Source: CAVYPR01 sp963770505 (lineage in GTDB: Bacteria; Actinomycetota; Acidimicrobiia; Acidimicrobiales; RAAP-2). From it: 64,000 bases of DNA. The notes beneath the pieces were generated by a model that was not told where the DNA came from, did no database searches, and saw only the letters and a list, made by a program, of their open reading frames with translations. Both the position numbers and the translations under genes were made by a program. Where the stretch lies: positions 1,359,130 to 1,423,129 of the forward strand of contig CAVYPR010000001.1 of assembly GCA_963770505.1 (NCBI GenBank). The letters run 5' to 3'. This document shows positions 8,788 to 18,213 of the stretch, one piece after another (position 1 is the stretch's first letter; the number at the start of each line of letters is the position of its first letter).

Positions 8788-10011
8788 GTGGATTTCTCGC
8801 TTTCCCCCGAGGACGAGGCGTTCCGTGACGAGCTGCGGGCCTGGCTCGACGAGCACCTTCCCCCCTTCTTGGAGAAGGAGGCGGCCGAGGAGGCCACCAC
8901 CGAGTCCGGCGGCCGGTCGACCCCGGCCACCAACCGGCGCCGGGCGGCCTGGCAGCGCGAGCTCAACGAAGGCCGCTGGGCGGCCATCCACTGGCCCGCC
9001 GAGTACGGGGGCCGGGGCGCCACCGCCATGCAGCGGGTCATCTCCTCGGAGGTGATGGCCGAGTACCGCACCCCGGGCATCTTCAACACCAACGGCATCT
9101 GGCAGATCGGCCCCATGATCATCACCTGGGGCACCGACGAGCAGAAGGCCCGCTGGCTGCCGAGCATCCTCGAGGCCGACGAGCACTGGTGCCAGGGGTT
9201 CAGCGAGCCCGACGCCGGCAACGACCTGGCCAACCTGCGCACCACGGCCATCCTCGACGGCGACGACTACGTGGTGAACGGCCAGAAGATCTGGATCTCC
9301 ACGGCCCACATCGCCAAGTGGGGGCTGTTCCTCCTGCGCACCGACCCCACGGCCATCGAGCGCGGCGCCAAGCACGAGGGGATCACCGCCTTCATCGTGG
9401 ACATGGAGACCCCCGGCATCGAGATCAGGCCGATCCGCGACATGACCGGCGAGGAGATGTTCAACGAGGTCTTCTTCAACGACGCCCGCATCCCGGTCGA
9501 CTGCCGCCTGGGCGGCGAGGGCGAGGGGTGGATGGTGGCCATGGGCACCCTGGGCTTCGAGCGGGTGGGCATCGCCGGGCAGATCTCGGTGCTCGGGGCC
9601 GACCTGCGGGCCATGATCGAGGCGGCCCGCTCGGTCAACCCCGAGGCCCTGGACGACCCGATCATGACCGACCGCATGGCCCGGGCCTGGACCGAGATCG
9701 AGCTGGCCCGGCTCCTCTCGCTGCGGGCCCTCAGCCGGATCATCAAGGGCGAGCGGCCCTGGCCCGAGGTGCAGTTCGCCAAGATCGAGTGGGCCTACCT
9801 GGCCCAGGTGCTGGCCGACCTGGCCCTCGACCTGCTGGGACCGGCCGGCGCCCTCACCAAGGGCGGGCCCGACACCGTCGACCGGGGGAAGTGGACCCGG
9901 CTCTACTCGTTCCAGCGTTACAGCACCATCGGCGGCGGCTCCACCGAGGTGCAGAAGAACATCATCGCCGACCGGGCCATCAAGCTGCCCGGCCAGGCCC
10001 GCCTCTCCTGA
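8788..10011 (+). CDS. Acyl-CoA dehydrogenase family protein
   Basis: A 407-residue FAD-dependent acyl-CoA dehydrogenase. The FAD/substrate loop is canonical (WCQGFSEPDAGNDLANLRTT), followed by VVNGQKIWISTAHIAKWG and a C-terminal domain ending with YSTIGGGSTEVQKNIIADR. TTG at 8779 and GTG at 8788 are both possible starts; the GTG gives the usual VDFSLSPEDEAFRDEL beginning. It is divergent from the other dehydrogenase with an 86-bp gap and is followed 8 bp later by the thiolase, so dehydrogenase and thiolase are likely one transcript. Confidence 0.93.
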   Translation: MDFSLSPEDEAFRDELRAWLDEHLPPFLEKEAAEEATTESGGRSTPATNRRRAAWQRELNEGRWAAIHWPAEYGGRGATAMQRVISSEVMAEYRTPGIFNTNGIWQIGPMIITWGTDEQKARWLPSILEADEHWCQGFSEPDAGNDLANLRTTAILDGDDYVVNGQKIWISTAHIAKWGLFLLRTDPTAIERGAKHEGITAFIVDMETPGIEIRPIRDMTGEEMFNEVFFNDARIPVDCRLGGEGEGWMVAMGTLGFERVGIAGQISVLGADLRAMIEAARSVNPEALDDPIMTDRMARAWTEIELARLLSLRALSRIIKGERPWPEVQFAKIEWAYLAQVLADLALDLLGPAGALTKGGPDTVDRGKWTRLYSFQRYSTIGGGSTEVQKNIIADRAIKLPGQARLS

Positions 10012-10019
10012 GTCCCGGC

Positions 10020-11543
10020 GTGCCCGCCGGTCGAGACCCCCGCTCCCCCTGCCTGATCGGGGTCGGCCGCAGGACCTGGCACCCCACAGACGTCGGGCCC
10101 GAGGGCGCCCCCGAGCCCCTGGCCATGTGGGAGGAGGTGGCCCGCCTGGCCGCGGCCGACGCCGGGGCCCCCGGGGCCCTGGCCCAGCTGGGGACGCTCG
10201 ACATCGTCTACTGCCAGTCCTGGGAGTACGACGACCCGACGGCCCGTCTCGCCGAGCGGCTCGGCGCCCACCCCAAGGCGGCCCGCTACTCGGGCATCGG
10301 CGGGGTGGTCCCCCAGGTGCTGGCCACCTCGGCGGCGACGGAGATCCTGGCCGGCCGGCTCGACCTGGCCCTGGTGGTGGGGGCCGAGGCCCTGGCCACC
10401 AAGCGCCGCGACAAGAAGGAGGGAAGGAAGCCCGACTGGTCGCACCGGGCGGCCGAGCGCAGCCCCTTCCCCTTCGAGGCGCCGTTCCACCCGGCCGAGG
10501 TGGCCCACAACGTCTTCCAGGCCTACCTCTCCTTCGCCGCCTACGACAACGCCCGCCGGGCCCACCTGGGCCGGGCCCTCGACGACCACCGCCAGCGGTT
10601 GGGGCGCCTCATGGCGCCGATGTCGGCGGTGGCCGCGGCCGACCCGGCCAACGCCTGGTTCCCCGTGGCCCGCACCCCCGAGGAGGTGGCGGGGGTGGGC
10701 CCGGACAACCGGATGGTCGCCTACCCCTACACCAAGCTGATGATGGCCATCATGGACATCGACATGGCGGCGGCCTTCCTCCTGGCCAGCGACGAGGCGG
10801 CCGACCGCCTGGGGGTCCCCCCCGAGCGCCGGGTCTACCTGCGGGGCTGGGGCTACGCCGAGGACCCCAACTACCTGGCCGAGCGCCGGCAGCTCTGGCG
10901 GTCCCCGGCCATGGGCGTGGCCTCCCGGGCGGCCCTGCGGGCGGCCGGCGTGACCGTCGACGACGTGGCCCACCTCGACCTGTACTCCTGCTTCCCGAGC
11001 TCGGTGGCGTTCGCCGTCGACGCCCTGGGCATCGACCACACAGGCGTCCTCGACGGCACTCGGCCGGTGACGGTGACCGGCGCCCTCCCCTACCACGGTG
11101 GCCCGGGCTCGAACTACATGACCCACTCCCTGGCCGCCCTGGCCCAGCGCCTGCGGGAGGACCCCGGCGGCTACGGCCTGGCCAGCGGAGTGGGCATGCA
11201 CATGACCAAGCACGCCTTCGGCGTCTGGTCGACCGAGCCCGGTCCCCTGGTCCCGCCCGATGAGCCGGCCATGGCCGCCGAGCTGGCGGCGGACCTCGAG
11301 GTGGTGGCCGTCACCGACACGGTCCACGACGCCACCGCCACCGTGGCCACCTACACCGTGCTCCACGGCCGCGACGGCGCCCCGGAGTGGGGGGTGGTCG
11401 TCTGCGACCTGGACGACGGGACCCGCTGCTACGGCCGGTTGGAGGACCCCGGCGACCTGGCCCTGGCCGAGCAGGAGGAGCTCGTCGGCCGCACGGTCCA
11501 CCTGACCGCGGCCGAGGGCGGGGTCAACCTGGCCCGGCTGTAG
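10020..11543 (+). CDS. Thiolase-like acetyl-CoA acetyltransferase with extra C-terminal domain (TLP1 type)
   Basis: A 507-residue thiolase-superfamily protein. Both thiolase halves are present, with DLYSCFPSSVAFAVDALG, the GGPGSNYMTHSLAAL glycine loop and a HAFGVWS end of the core. The last 80-90 residues form the added beta-domain of type 1 thiolase-like proteins. The usual nucleophilic Cys region reads IVYCQSWEYDDPTARLAE, which departs from classic thiolases, so activity may be on bulky acyl-CoAs or non-degradative. GTG at 10020 lies 8 bp after the dehydrogenase stop, pointing to an operon. Confidence 0.85.
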   Translation: MPAGRDPRSPCLIGVGRRTWHPTDVGPEGAPEPLAMWEEVARLAAADAGAPGALAQLGTLDIVYCQSWEYDDPTARLAERLGAHPKAARYSGIGGVVPQVLATSAATEILAGRLDLALVVGAEALATKRRDKKEGRKPDWSHRAAERSPFPFEAPFHPAEVAHNVFQAYLSFAAYDNARRAHLGRALDDHRQRLGRLMAPMSAVAAADPANAWFPVARTPEEVAGVGPDNRMVAYPYTKLMMAIMDIDMAAAFLLASDEAADRLGVPPERRVYLRGWGYAEDPNYLAERRQLWRSPAMGVASRAALRAAGVTVDDVAHLDLYSCFPSSVAFAVDALGIDHTGVLDGTRPVTVTGALPYHGGPGSNYMTHSLAALAQRLREDPGGYGLASGVGMHMTKHAFGVWSTEPGPLVPPDEPAMAAELAADLEVVAVTDTVHDATATVATYTVLHGRDGAPEWGVVVCDLDDGTRCYGRLEDPGDLALAEQEELVGRTVHLTAAEGGVNLARL

Positions 11544-11581
11544 GGGTCCCCGCGGGCGGCGCGGCCGCCGGCGGGCTGTGT

Positions 11582-12934
11582 TCAGACGGCCCCGGCCGCG
11601 GCGGGCGCCGAGGCCCCGTCGAGCAACGACCGGAAGGCGGCCACCAGCTCGTCCATCTGCTGGCGGGTGGCCGAGGCCGAGATGAAGAAGAAGTTCCGGC
11701 CGCCCTCCTCGTCGGGGGTGCAGTTCACCCGCAGGACGTCCCGGGTGCCGGTGTGCACCCGGAAGCGCCGCTGGCGGACGCCGGGGAGGTCGAGCCCCTC
11801 GCGCTCGGCGAACATGAAGAAGGAGACCTCGGTGGGCGGCGGGGTGTAGGACCCCTCCGCCTTGAGGGACTCGGCCAGAGGGACCGGGACCGTGCTGTGG
11901 GCCACCGCCTGGCGCAGGGCGGCCATCACCTTGGGGGAGACGTCCTCCAGCCGGTCGGCCGGGGTCACCTCGGCGGTGAGCCGCACCGGGCCGATGAAGC
12001 TCCCGATCATGGTCCGGGCCACCGGCAGGCGGCGGTTGGAGACGGCCGAGGTCACCATGAACCGCTCGGCCCCGGCCACCTCGGCCAGGGCCATCTCCAG
12101 CCACGACAGGACGACCACGAACGGGGTGGTGGCCAGGGCCGGCGTGGCCTCCTCCATGCGCCGCCACTCCTCGGCGGTGATCTTGAAGAACCGGGTCTCG
12201 TTGCGCTCCCCGGTCGCGCTGGGCCACCGCCCGGCCGACCGCGAGGCCCCGGCCAGCTCCTGCCAGTGGCGGATCGACCGCTCGGCCACAGCCTCTTTGA
12301 CCGGGTGCTCGACGACGTAGCGCAGGAAGCTCTCGGTGTTGGGGACCGGGAGCTCGGGCGACGGGCGCCCGGCGTGCTCGGCGTAGGCGCGGGAGATCTC
12401 GGCCGCCACCAGCGTCCCCGAGTCCCCGTCGACCAGGGCCTCGGCCACGAAGATGGCCAGCACGTTGGTCTTGGGGGCGACCAGGTACAAGGTGGCCTGC
12501 AGGCGCGAGTCGTCCCAGGGGGACAGGTCGCGGTAGGTGGTCTCGATGGCCTTGACGGCGGCCATGAGCCCGATGGCCTTCGGACGGTCGTCGAGGTGGA
12601 CGATCTCCATCACGTGCTCGCTGAAGGGCGTCACCACCTGCTCGGGGCCGTCGGGGCCCCGCTCGAAGCGGACCCGCAGCATGTCGTGGCGCCGGACCAC
12701 GTCGTCGACCGCTTGGGCCAGCGCCTCGACGTCGAGCTTCCCGTTCAGCTGGTACACCCAGCTCATGAACTCCCGGCTCGGGTTGAAGGCCGACATGAGC
12801 AGCGACGACCGCTGGGTGAACGAGGTCGGCGCCCGCCCCGGGTCGGCGCCGGTCAGGGCGTCAGCGTCGACGGGGCCCGGCGGCTCGCGCCGCGCCCCGT
12901 CGGTGGCCGGGGCCGGGTGGTCGGTGGTCGACAC
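11582..12934 (-). CDS. Stand-alone condensation-domain-like acyltransferase, catalytic motif degenerate
   Basis: About 450 residues of the CoA-dependent acyltransferase fold seen in NRPS condensation domains: N-terminal SREFMSWVYQLNGKLDVEAL, VVRRHDMLRVRFE, and a later FFMFAERE segment. Condensation domains use HHxxxDG, in which the second His is catalytic. The aligned site reads AEALVDGDS (residues near 164-172), so both His are replaced and only the structural DG is kept. It may be an inactive or non-standard acyl transfer or tethering protein. GTG at 12934 is preferred over GTG at 12952 because a purine-rich stretch precedes it. No NRPS genes are nearby. Confidence 0.7.
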   Translation of the reverse strand: MSTTDHPAPATDGARREPPGPVDADALTGADPGRAPTSFTQRSSLLMSAFNPSREFMSWVYQLNGKLDVEALAQAVDDVVRRHDMLRVRFERGPDGPEQVVTPFSEHVMEIVHLDDRPKAIGLMAAVKAIETTYRDLSPWDDSRLQATLYLVAPKTNVLAIFVAEALVDGDSGTLVAAEISRAYAEHAGRPSPELPVPNTESFLRYVVEHPVKEAVAERSIRHWQELAGASRSAGRWPSATGERNETRFFKITAEEWRRMEEATPALATTPFVVVLSWLEMALAEVAGAERFMVTSAVSNRRLPVARTMIGSFIGPVRLTAEVTPADRLEDVSPKVMAALRQAVAHSTVPVPLAESLKAEGSYTPPPTEVSFFMFAEREGLDLPGVRQRRFRVHTGTRDVLRVNCTPDEEGGRNFFFISASATRQQMDELVAAFRSLLDGASAPAAAGAV

Positions 12935-13005
12935 CCCCCTATCTTGTCCCACGCCGCGGGGGCCTTCGGTCCGCGGTGCCCGCCCGCAACTGTGAGACTT
13001 GGCCG

Positions 13006-13437
13006 GTGCGCGCCCTCTTCGATCCCCCCACCGACCCCGCCGCGTACCCCTTCACCCACCGGCTGCGGGCCCGCTTCGCCGACACCGACGCCATGGGCCT
13101 GGTCCACCACGCGGCCTACCTGCCCTGGATGGAGGAGGCCCGGGTGGAGTGGCTGCGGGCCCTCGGCCACCCCTACGACGACCTGCGCCGGCAGGGCATC
13201 GAGTTCCCGGTGGCCGAGGTGGCCGTCCGCTACCGCCGGCCGTTCCGCTTCGACGACCTGGTCGACCTCCACCTGGTGGCCGCCTCGGTGGCCGGCGCCT
13301 CCTTCCAGATCGGCTACCTGCTCAGCTGCGGCGGCCAGCCGCGGGCTACCGCCGTCACGCTGCACGGGGTGGTGGAGGTGGGCGGGAGGCCGGTGCGCGC
13401 CCCGCAGTGGCTGCGGGAGCTCGCCACCGGCCCCTGA
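13006..13437 (+). CDS. Hot-dog fold acyl-CoA thioesterase (4-hydroxybenzoyl-CoA thioesterase/YbgC type)
   Basis: A 143-residue thioesterase that cleaves acyl-CoA to acid and CoA. The signature strand-helix RFADTDAMGLVHHAAYLPWME contains the conserved Asp of the 4HBT family; VAVRYRRPFRFDDLVDLHL follows. A GTG at 12976 could lengthen it by ten residues, but GTG at 13006 gives the usual length and start. It lies between the condensation-like gene (divergent) and an amidohydrolase, in the middle of the CoA-ester gene set. Confidence 0.87.
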   Translation: MRALFDPPTDPAAYPFTHRLRARFADTDAMGLVHHAAYLPWMEEARVEWLRALGHPYDDLRRQGIEFPVAEVAVRYRRPFRFDDLVDLHLVAASVAGASFQIGYLLSCGGQPRATAVTLHGVVEVGGRPVRAPQWLRELATGP

Positions 13438-13538
13438 CCCCGGCCAGGGCGCTCACCTGGGGCGCGTAGTGTGTGGGGCGACGGGCGTCGCCGAGCGCGG
13501 CCACGGCCGCCGTGACTTCGAGGAGCGGGAGGGTTGCG

Positions 13539-14837
13539 ATGCGCATCGAGGACATGATCATGGTCAGCGTGGACGACCACGTGATCGAGCCACCGGACAT
13601 GTTCGAGGGGCGGCTGCCGGCCAAGTACCAGGACAAGGCGCCCAAGCTGGTGCGCCGCCCCGACGGCACCGACTTCTGGCACTACGACGGCAGCGAGATC
13701 CCCAACGTCGGCCTGAACGCCGTGGTGGGCCGGCCGCCCGAGGAGTACGGCATCGAGCCCAGCTCCCTCGACGAGATGCGCCGCGGCTGCTTCGACGTCC
13801 ACGAGCGGGTCCGGGACATGAGCGCCAACGGGGTGCTGGGGTCGATGTGCTTCCCGTCCTTCCCCCAGTTCTGCGGCCAGCTGTTCGCCCGCCGGGAGGA
13901 CAAGGACGAGGCCCTGGCCATGGTCCGGGCCTACAACGACTGGCACATCGAGGGCTGGTGCGGGGCGGAGCCCGGCCGCTTCATCCCCCTCTCCATCCCG
14001 GCCATCTGGGACCCTGAGCTGGCCGCCGCCGAGGTCCGCCGGGTGGCGGCCATGGGCTGCCACGCCGTGACCTTCTCGGAGAACCCCGAGAAGCTCGGGT
14101 GGCCCTCGCTGCACAACGCCCACTGGGACCCGTTCTGGACCGCCTGCAGCGACCTGGGGACGGTGGTCTGCATGCACCTGGGGTCCTCGTCCCAGCTGGT
14201 GATGACCTCGATGGAGGCGCCGATCGACGTCATGATCAGCCTCCAGCCGATGAACATGGTCCAGGCGGCCGCCGACCTCCTGTGGTCGCCGGTGCTGCGC
14301 AAGTACAAGGACCTCAAGTTCGCCCTGTCCGAGGGCGGCATCGGCTGGATCCCCTACGCCCTCGAGCGCATCGACTACGTCTACCAGCACCACCACGCCT
14401 GGACCGGGCAGGACTTCGGGGACATGCTGCCCAGCCAGCTGTTCAAGGACCGGATCATCACCTGCTTCATCGACGACGCCTTCGGCATCGACAACCGGCG
14501 GTACCTGAACATCGACAACATCACCTGGGAGTGCGACTACCCGCACTCGGACTCCACCTGGCCGCAGTCGCCCGAGGCGGCCATGAAGTACCTGGCCGAG
14601 GTGGACGACGACGAGATCGACAAGATCACCCACGCCAACGCCATGCGCCTGTTCCAATACGACCCGTTCAGCGTCCGTCCCCGCGAACGCTGCACGGTGG
14701 GGGCGCTGCGGGCCGAGGCGGCCGACGTGGACACCCGGCCGGTCTCGAGGGTGAAGGGCCCCCGCGACGACAAGCCCAAGATCGTCGACCTCCAGACGGT
14801 GGCCACCAAGCTCGACATGTCCTCCAAGACAGGCTGA
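13539..14837 (+). CDS. Amidohydrolase family 2 (PF04909-type) metal-dependent hydrolase
   Basis: A 432-residue TIM-barrel hydrolase or decarboxylase of the kind abundant in fatty-acid and steroid-degrading actinobacteria. It opens with VSVDDHVIEPPDMFEGRLP, where DDH replaces the HxH of classical members. Further ligands are HLGSS and the C-terminal WECDYPHSDSTWP. The ATG at 13539 follows a strong GAGGAGCGGGAGGG ribosome site. The enoyl-CoA hydratase gene begins 7 bp after the stop, so they are co-transcribed. A close paralogue is at 26430. The substrate is unknown. Confidence 0.88.
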   Translation: MRIEDMIMVSVDDHVIEPPDMFEGRLPAKYQDKAPKLVRRPDGTDFWHYDGSEIPNVGLNAVVGRPPEEYGIEPSSLDEMRRGCFDVHERVRDMSANGVLGSMCFPSFPQFCGQLFARREDKDEALAMVRAYNDWHIEGWCGAEPGRFIPLSIPAIWDPELAAAEVRRVAAMGCHAVTFSENPEKLGWPSLHNAHWDPFWTACSDLGTVVCMHLGSSSQLVMTSMEAPIDVMISLQPMNMVQAAADLLWSPVLRKYKDLKFALSEGGIGWIPYALERIDYVYQHHHAWTGQDFGDMLPSQLFKDRIITCFIDDAFGIDNRRYLNIDNITWECDYPHSDSTWPQSPEAAMKYLAEVDDDEIDKITHANAMRLFQYDPFSVRPRERCTVGALRAEAADVDTRPVSRVKGPRDDKPKIVDLQTVATKLDMSSKTG

Positions 14838-14844
14838 ACCGGGC

Positions 14845-15657
14845 ATGCCCGTCCACTTCGAGCCGGGCGACGATCACGTCGTCCGCATCACCATCGACCG
14901 GCCCGAGCACCGCAACTCCATGGACATGGAGCACTTCTTCGAGCTGCGCACGGCCTGGGACCGCTTCGGGGAGGACGACGACCTCTGGGTGGCCGTCATC
15001 ACCGGGGTCGGCAAGGACTTCTGCGTCGGGGCGGACTTGAAGACCTACATCCCCCAGGTCACCGCCCTCCAGAAGAAGCTGGCCGAGGACGGCGACGCCA
15101 AGCTCGAGGGCGGCTACCGCCTCGACGACGGGGTGAAGGCGGTGCTCCGGGGGGTGAAGCTCTACAAGCCGATCATCGCCGCGGTCAACGGGACCTGCGT
15201 GGCCGGCGGCATGGAGATGCTCGGAGGGTGCGACATCCGGGTGGCCTCGGAGAACGCCACCTTCGCCGTCATGGAGCCCAAGCGCGGCCTCTTCGCCGGG
15301 GGCGGGACGACGGTGCGCCTGCCCCGGCAGATCGCCTTCCCCGCGGCCATGGAGTTCCTCCTGTGCGCGGACCAGATCACCGCGGACCGGGCCCTCGAGA
15401 TGGGCGTGCTCAACGAGGTGACCACCCCCGACAAGCTGCTCGAGCGCGCCTACCACTACGCGCAGCGCATCACGGCCAACGGTCCCTTCGCCGTGCGCAA
15501 GACCAAGGAGTCGGTGCTGCGAGGGCTGGCCACCACAATGCGCGAGGCCTACAAGATCGAATCGGAGATCTCCGGCGAGGTGTTCTCGAGCGAGGATGCC
15601 AAGGAAGGGCCGCGGGCCTTCGCGGAGAAGCGCCCCCCGGTCTGGCAGAACCGCTAA
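14845..15657 (+). CDS. Enoyl-CoA hydratase/isomerase family protein
   Basis: A 270-residue crotonase-fold enzyme. The oxyanion-hole halves are seen as DFCVGADLKTY (residues 62-72) and VNGTCVAGGMEMLGGCDI. The second half keeps the first catalytic Glu position (GGMEM), while the loop after it, EPKRGLFAGGGTTVRLPR, differs from the classic GIxPGAGG, so isomerase or hydrolase chemistry is possible. It follows the amidohydrolase by 7 bp and is probably translated from the same message. It would act on an unsaturated acyl-CoA made by the dehydrogenases. Confidence 0.9.
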   Translation: MPVHFEPGDDHVVRITIDRPEHRNSMDMEHFFELRTAWDRFGEDDDLWVAVITGVGKDFCVGADLKTYIPQVTALQKKLAEDGDAKLEGGYRLDDGVKAVLRGVKLYKPIIAAVNGTCVAGGMEMLGGCDIRVASENATFAVMEPKRGLFAGGGTTVRLPRQIAFPAAMEFLLCADQITADRALEMGVLNEVTTPDKLLERAYHYAQRITANGPFAVRKTKESVLRGLATTMREAYKIESEISGEVFSSEDAKEGPRAFAEKRPPVWQNR

Positions 15658-15694
15658 CCCCCAGGCGCGGGTCGACGGCCCGCCCGGACGCGGC

Positions 15695-16045
15695 TCAGGA
15701 ACGCTGGTGCAACTCCAGCGCGTTGCCCGAGGGGTCGAGGAGGAAGGCCTGCCGGCCGGCCCCGATGCCCCCCGGGTCGCTCACCTCGACGCCGCCCGCC
15801 CGCAGCTCGGCCACCACCTCGTCGAGATCGTCGACCCACAGGGCGAAGTGCTGGCCGAGGTTGCGGGGCACCGGAGCCTCGAGGAGGTGGACCTGCTGAC
15901 CCCCGGCGTCGAGCCACGCCCCGGCCAGGCCGAGATCGGGGCGGTCGCCCCGCAGGGTGAGGCCGAGCACCCCGGTGTAGAAGTCGACCGACTCGGCGAC
16001 GTCGGCGACGTTGATGGCCACGTGGTGGACGCCGACCGGCCGCAC
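15695..16045 (-). CDS. VOC superfamily (glyoxalase/dioxygenase-like) protein
   Basis: A 116-residue single-unit vicinal-oxygen-chelate protein: GVHHVAINVADVAESVDFYT with the first metal His, a GQHFALWVDDLDEVVAEL central repeat, and FLLDPSGNALELHQ with the C-terminal Glu ligand. VOC proteins include glyoxalase I, ring-cleaving dioxygenases and epimerases; the short length suggests a dimer. GTG at 16045 is the best start because the conserved beta-strand begins at once. It converges on the first enoyl-CoA hydratase gene. Confidence 0.85.
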   Translation of the reverse strand: MRPVGVHHVAINVADVAESVDFYTGVLGLTLRGDRPDLGLAGAWLDAGGQQVHLLEAPVPRNLGQHFALWVDDLDEVVAELRAGGVEVSDPGGIGAGRQAFLLDPSGNALELHQRS

Positions 16046-16147
16046 CCGGCCAGTCTGCCAGGACCGTCCCGGCCGTGCCGCAACCCGGCGGTCGCCGCCG
16101 CCCCGCTGCGGTTGGCCTAACCTCCCGTCCGTGAGCGAGGCCCGCCC

Positions 16148-16978
16148 ATGAGCACCGCCAACGGCGCCGGCGAGGACGTGCTGCGCCGGATGGAGGGCGC
16201 CGTGGCCTGGATCGTCCTCAACCGGCCGGACGCCGGCAACGCCATGACGGCGGCCATGCGCGACCAGATCGCCGATTGGCTGGACGAGGCGTCGGCCGAC
16301 CTGGCGGTGCGGGCCGTGGTCATCACCGGCGCCGGCGACAGGGCCTTCTGCTCGGGCGCCGACCTGCGCGGCAACCGGCCCGGCCCGGCTCGGCCCGAGG
16401 GAGCCCCCGAGCAGGCGGTGGGGGACGTGGCCCGTCTCATTCGCCAGGGATGGCAGCGCCTGGTGGCCTCGGTCCTCGACTGCGAGAAGCCGGTGGTGGC
16501 CGCGGTCAACGGCACGGCCGCCGGGGGCGGGATGCACCTCGCCCTCGCCTGCGACCTGGTGGTGACGGCCGAGGGGGCCCGCTTCATCGAGGTCTTCGTG
16601 CGCCGCGGCATCGCCCCCGACGCCGGCGGGGCGTGGCTGCTCACCCGGCTGGTGGGGATCCAACGGGCCAAGGAGCTCTTCTTCTTCGGTGACGACGTGC
16701 CGGCCGCCGAGGCGCTGCAACTGGGGCTGGTCAATCGGGTGGTGCCCCAGGGCGAGCTCGAGGAGACGGCGCGCCGGCTGGCCGACCGCCTGGCCGCTGG
16801 GCCCACCAAGGCCATCGGCGTGGCCAAGTGGCTGACCAACCGGGCCCTCGACGTCGACCGGGCCACCTCCTTCGCCGACGAGGCGCTGGCCCAGGAGCTG
16901 GTCAACCGGACCGAGGACGCCCAGGAGGGGATCGCCAGCTTCGTGGAACGGCGACCGCCCTCCTTCGGCGGCTGGTAG
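16148..16978 (+). CDS. Enoyl-CoA hydratase/isomerase family protein
   Basis: A 276-residue crotonase. AFCSGADLRGN gives the first oxyanion-hole peptide and VNGTAAGGGMHLALACDLVV the second. The two catalytic Glu positions of rat crotonase appear replaced (GGGMH and IAPDAGGAW with Asp), which is common in isomerase-like or uncharacterised members. The C-terminal trimerisation helices end AQEGIASFVERRPPSF, normal for the family. It is divergent from the VOC gene and converges on the serine hydrolase at 16991. Confidence 0.88.
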   Translation: MSTANGAGEDVLRRMEGAVAWIVLNRPDAGNAMTAAMRDQIADWLDEASADLAVRAVVITGAGDRAFCSGADLRGNRPGPARPEGAPEQAVGDVARLIRQGWQRLVASVLDCEKPVVAAVNGTAAGGGMHLALACDLVVTAEGARFIEVFVRRGIAPDAGGAWLLTRLVGIQRAKELFFFGDDVPAAEALQLGLVNRVVPQGELEETARRLADRLAAGPTKAIGVAKWLTNRALDVDRATSFADEALAQELVNRTEDAQEGIASFVERRPPSFGGW

Positions 16979-16990
16979 GCGGGCGACGGC

Positions 16991-18208
16991 TCAGTCGGCC
17001 AGGGCGGCGTAGGTGGCCGTGAGGAAGTCCTGGCCGATCGGCGGGAGCCGGGGCGAGGTGAAGGCGGCGTTGGTGAGGAGGACGGCCACCAGGCCTTCTT
17101 CCGGGTCGTTGCGCCAGACGGTCCCGAGCCCGCCGTCCCACCCGTACTGGCCGACGGGGGCCGCCGGGTGGTCTCCTCGGGTCACCACCCCTACGCAGAA
17201 CCCCCAGCCCCGGCCGTCGAAGTCTCCGGGGAAGAACCCTGACACCGCCTTCTGGGCCGGCGTGAGGTGGTCGGCGGTCATCGTCTCGACGGTGGGCCGG
17301 GAGAGGAGCGGCGCCCCCCCGGCCGCCAGCATCTGGGCGAAGGACAGGAAGTCCCCGGCCGTCGACACCAGCCCCGCCCCGCCCGAGGGGAAGGCCGGCG
17401 GGGCACTCCACTGGCCGTCGGGGGGGTCGAAGAGGGAGAGCTCGCCGGTCGCGGGGTCGCTGGCGTAGCTGGTGGCGAAGCGGTCGAGGTCGGCGGCGGG
17501 CACGAAGAACCCGGTGTCTGCCATGCCGAGCGGCTCGAAGACCCGATGGCGCAGGATGGTCGGCAGGTCCGAGCCCGAGGCCCGGGCCACGAGCACGCCC
17601 AGCACGTCGGCTCCGGTGTGGTACAGCCAGCGCTCGCCGGGCTGGCACATGAGCGGAAGGGTCGAGAACCGGCGCATCCACTCGTCCGGCTCGGGGGGCA
17701 GAGCCGGTTGCGGCGGTCCCACGCTCAATTCGAGCGGCGCGGCCAGGTCGTTCAGCGGGCTGGCGCCGAAGTAGCCGCCGAACCCCATCGTGAAGGTGAG
17801 AAGATCCCGGAGGGTGATCGACCGCTCGGCGGGAACGGTCTGGTCGACCGGTCCGTCGATGCGACGGACCACGCGACGGTTGGCCAGTTCGGGCAGGAAG
17901 CGCTCGACCGGTTCGTCGAGCCCGAGCACGCACTCCTCGACCAGCATGAGCGCCGCCACCGCGGTCACAGGCTTGGTCATCGACGAGATGCGGAAGATCG
18001 TGTCGTTCCCGACGGCCCGGTCCCCGTCGACGGCGGTGGTGCCGACCGCGCCCACGTGCGTCTCACCCCGCCGACTGACCACCCACACCAATCCCGGGGT
18101 AGCTCCCCGCCCGACGTGTCCGACCAAAATCTCGTGGAGCCTCCCGAGCCGGTCCGCCGACAACCCTCCCCCACGCACGAGAACCAAGTCGCCCCCCTCG
18201 ACGGACAT
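16991..18208 (-). CDS. Beta-lactamase-fold serine hydrolase (class C/EstB-like esterase)
   Basis: A 405-residue serine hydrolase. The nucleophile motif SxxK appears as ISSMTKPVTAVAAL, and the second motif as WLYHTGADVLGVL, with Tyr as the general base and no classical YxN. There is no export signal, so it is likely a cytosolic carboxylesterase or a lactone/amide hydrolase, not a resistance beta-lactamase. Similar enzymes are frequent in actinobacterial lipid clusters. The GTG/ATG start near 18208 leads straight into MSVEGGDLVLVRGGG. It ends 12 bp from the convergent hydratase. Confidence 0.85.
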   Translation of the reverse strand: MSVEGGDLVLVRGGGLSADRLGRLHEILVGHVGRGATPGLVWVVSRRGETHVGAVGTTAVDGDRAVGNDTIFRISSMTKPVTAVAALMLVEECVLGLDEPVERFLPELANRRVVRRIDGPVDQTVPAERSITLRDLLTFTMGFGGYFGASPLNDLAAPLELSVGPPQPALPPEPDEWMRRFSTLPLMCQPGERWLYHTGADVLGVLVARASGSDLPTILRHRVFEPLGMADTGFFVPAADLDRFATSYASDPATGELSLFDPPDGQWSAPPAFPSGGAGLVSTAGDFLSFAQMLAAGGAPLLSRPTVETMTADHLTPAQKAVSGFFPGDFDGRGWGFCVGVVTRGDHPAAPVGQYGWDGGLGTVWRNDPEEGLVAVLLTNAAFTSPRLPPIGQDFLTATYAALAD

Positions 18209-18213
18209 GCTGG

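Noticed and set aside
9918..12227. Long minus-strand open frame across the thiolase gene
   Set aside because: Low-complexity Gly/Arg/His translation antisense to conserved thiolase and condensation-like frames.
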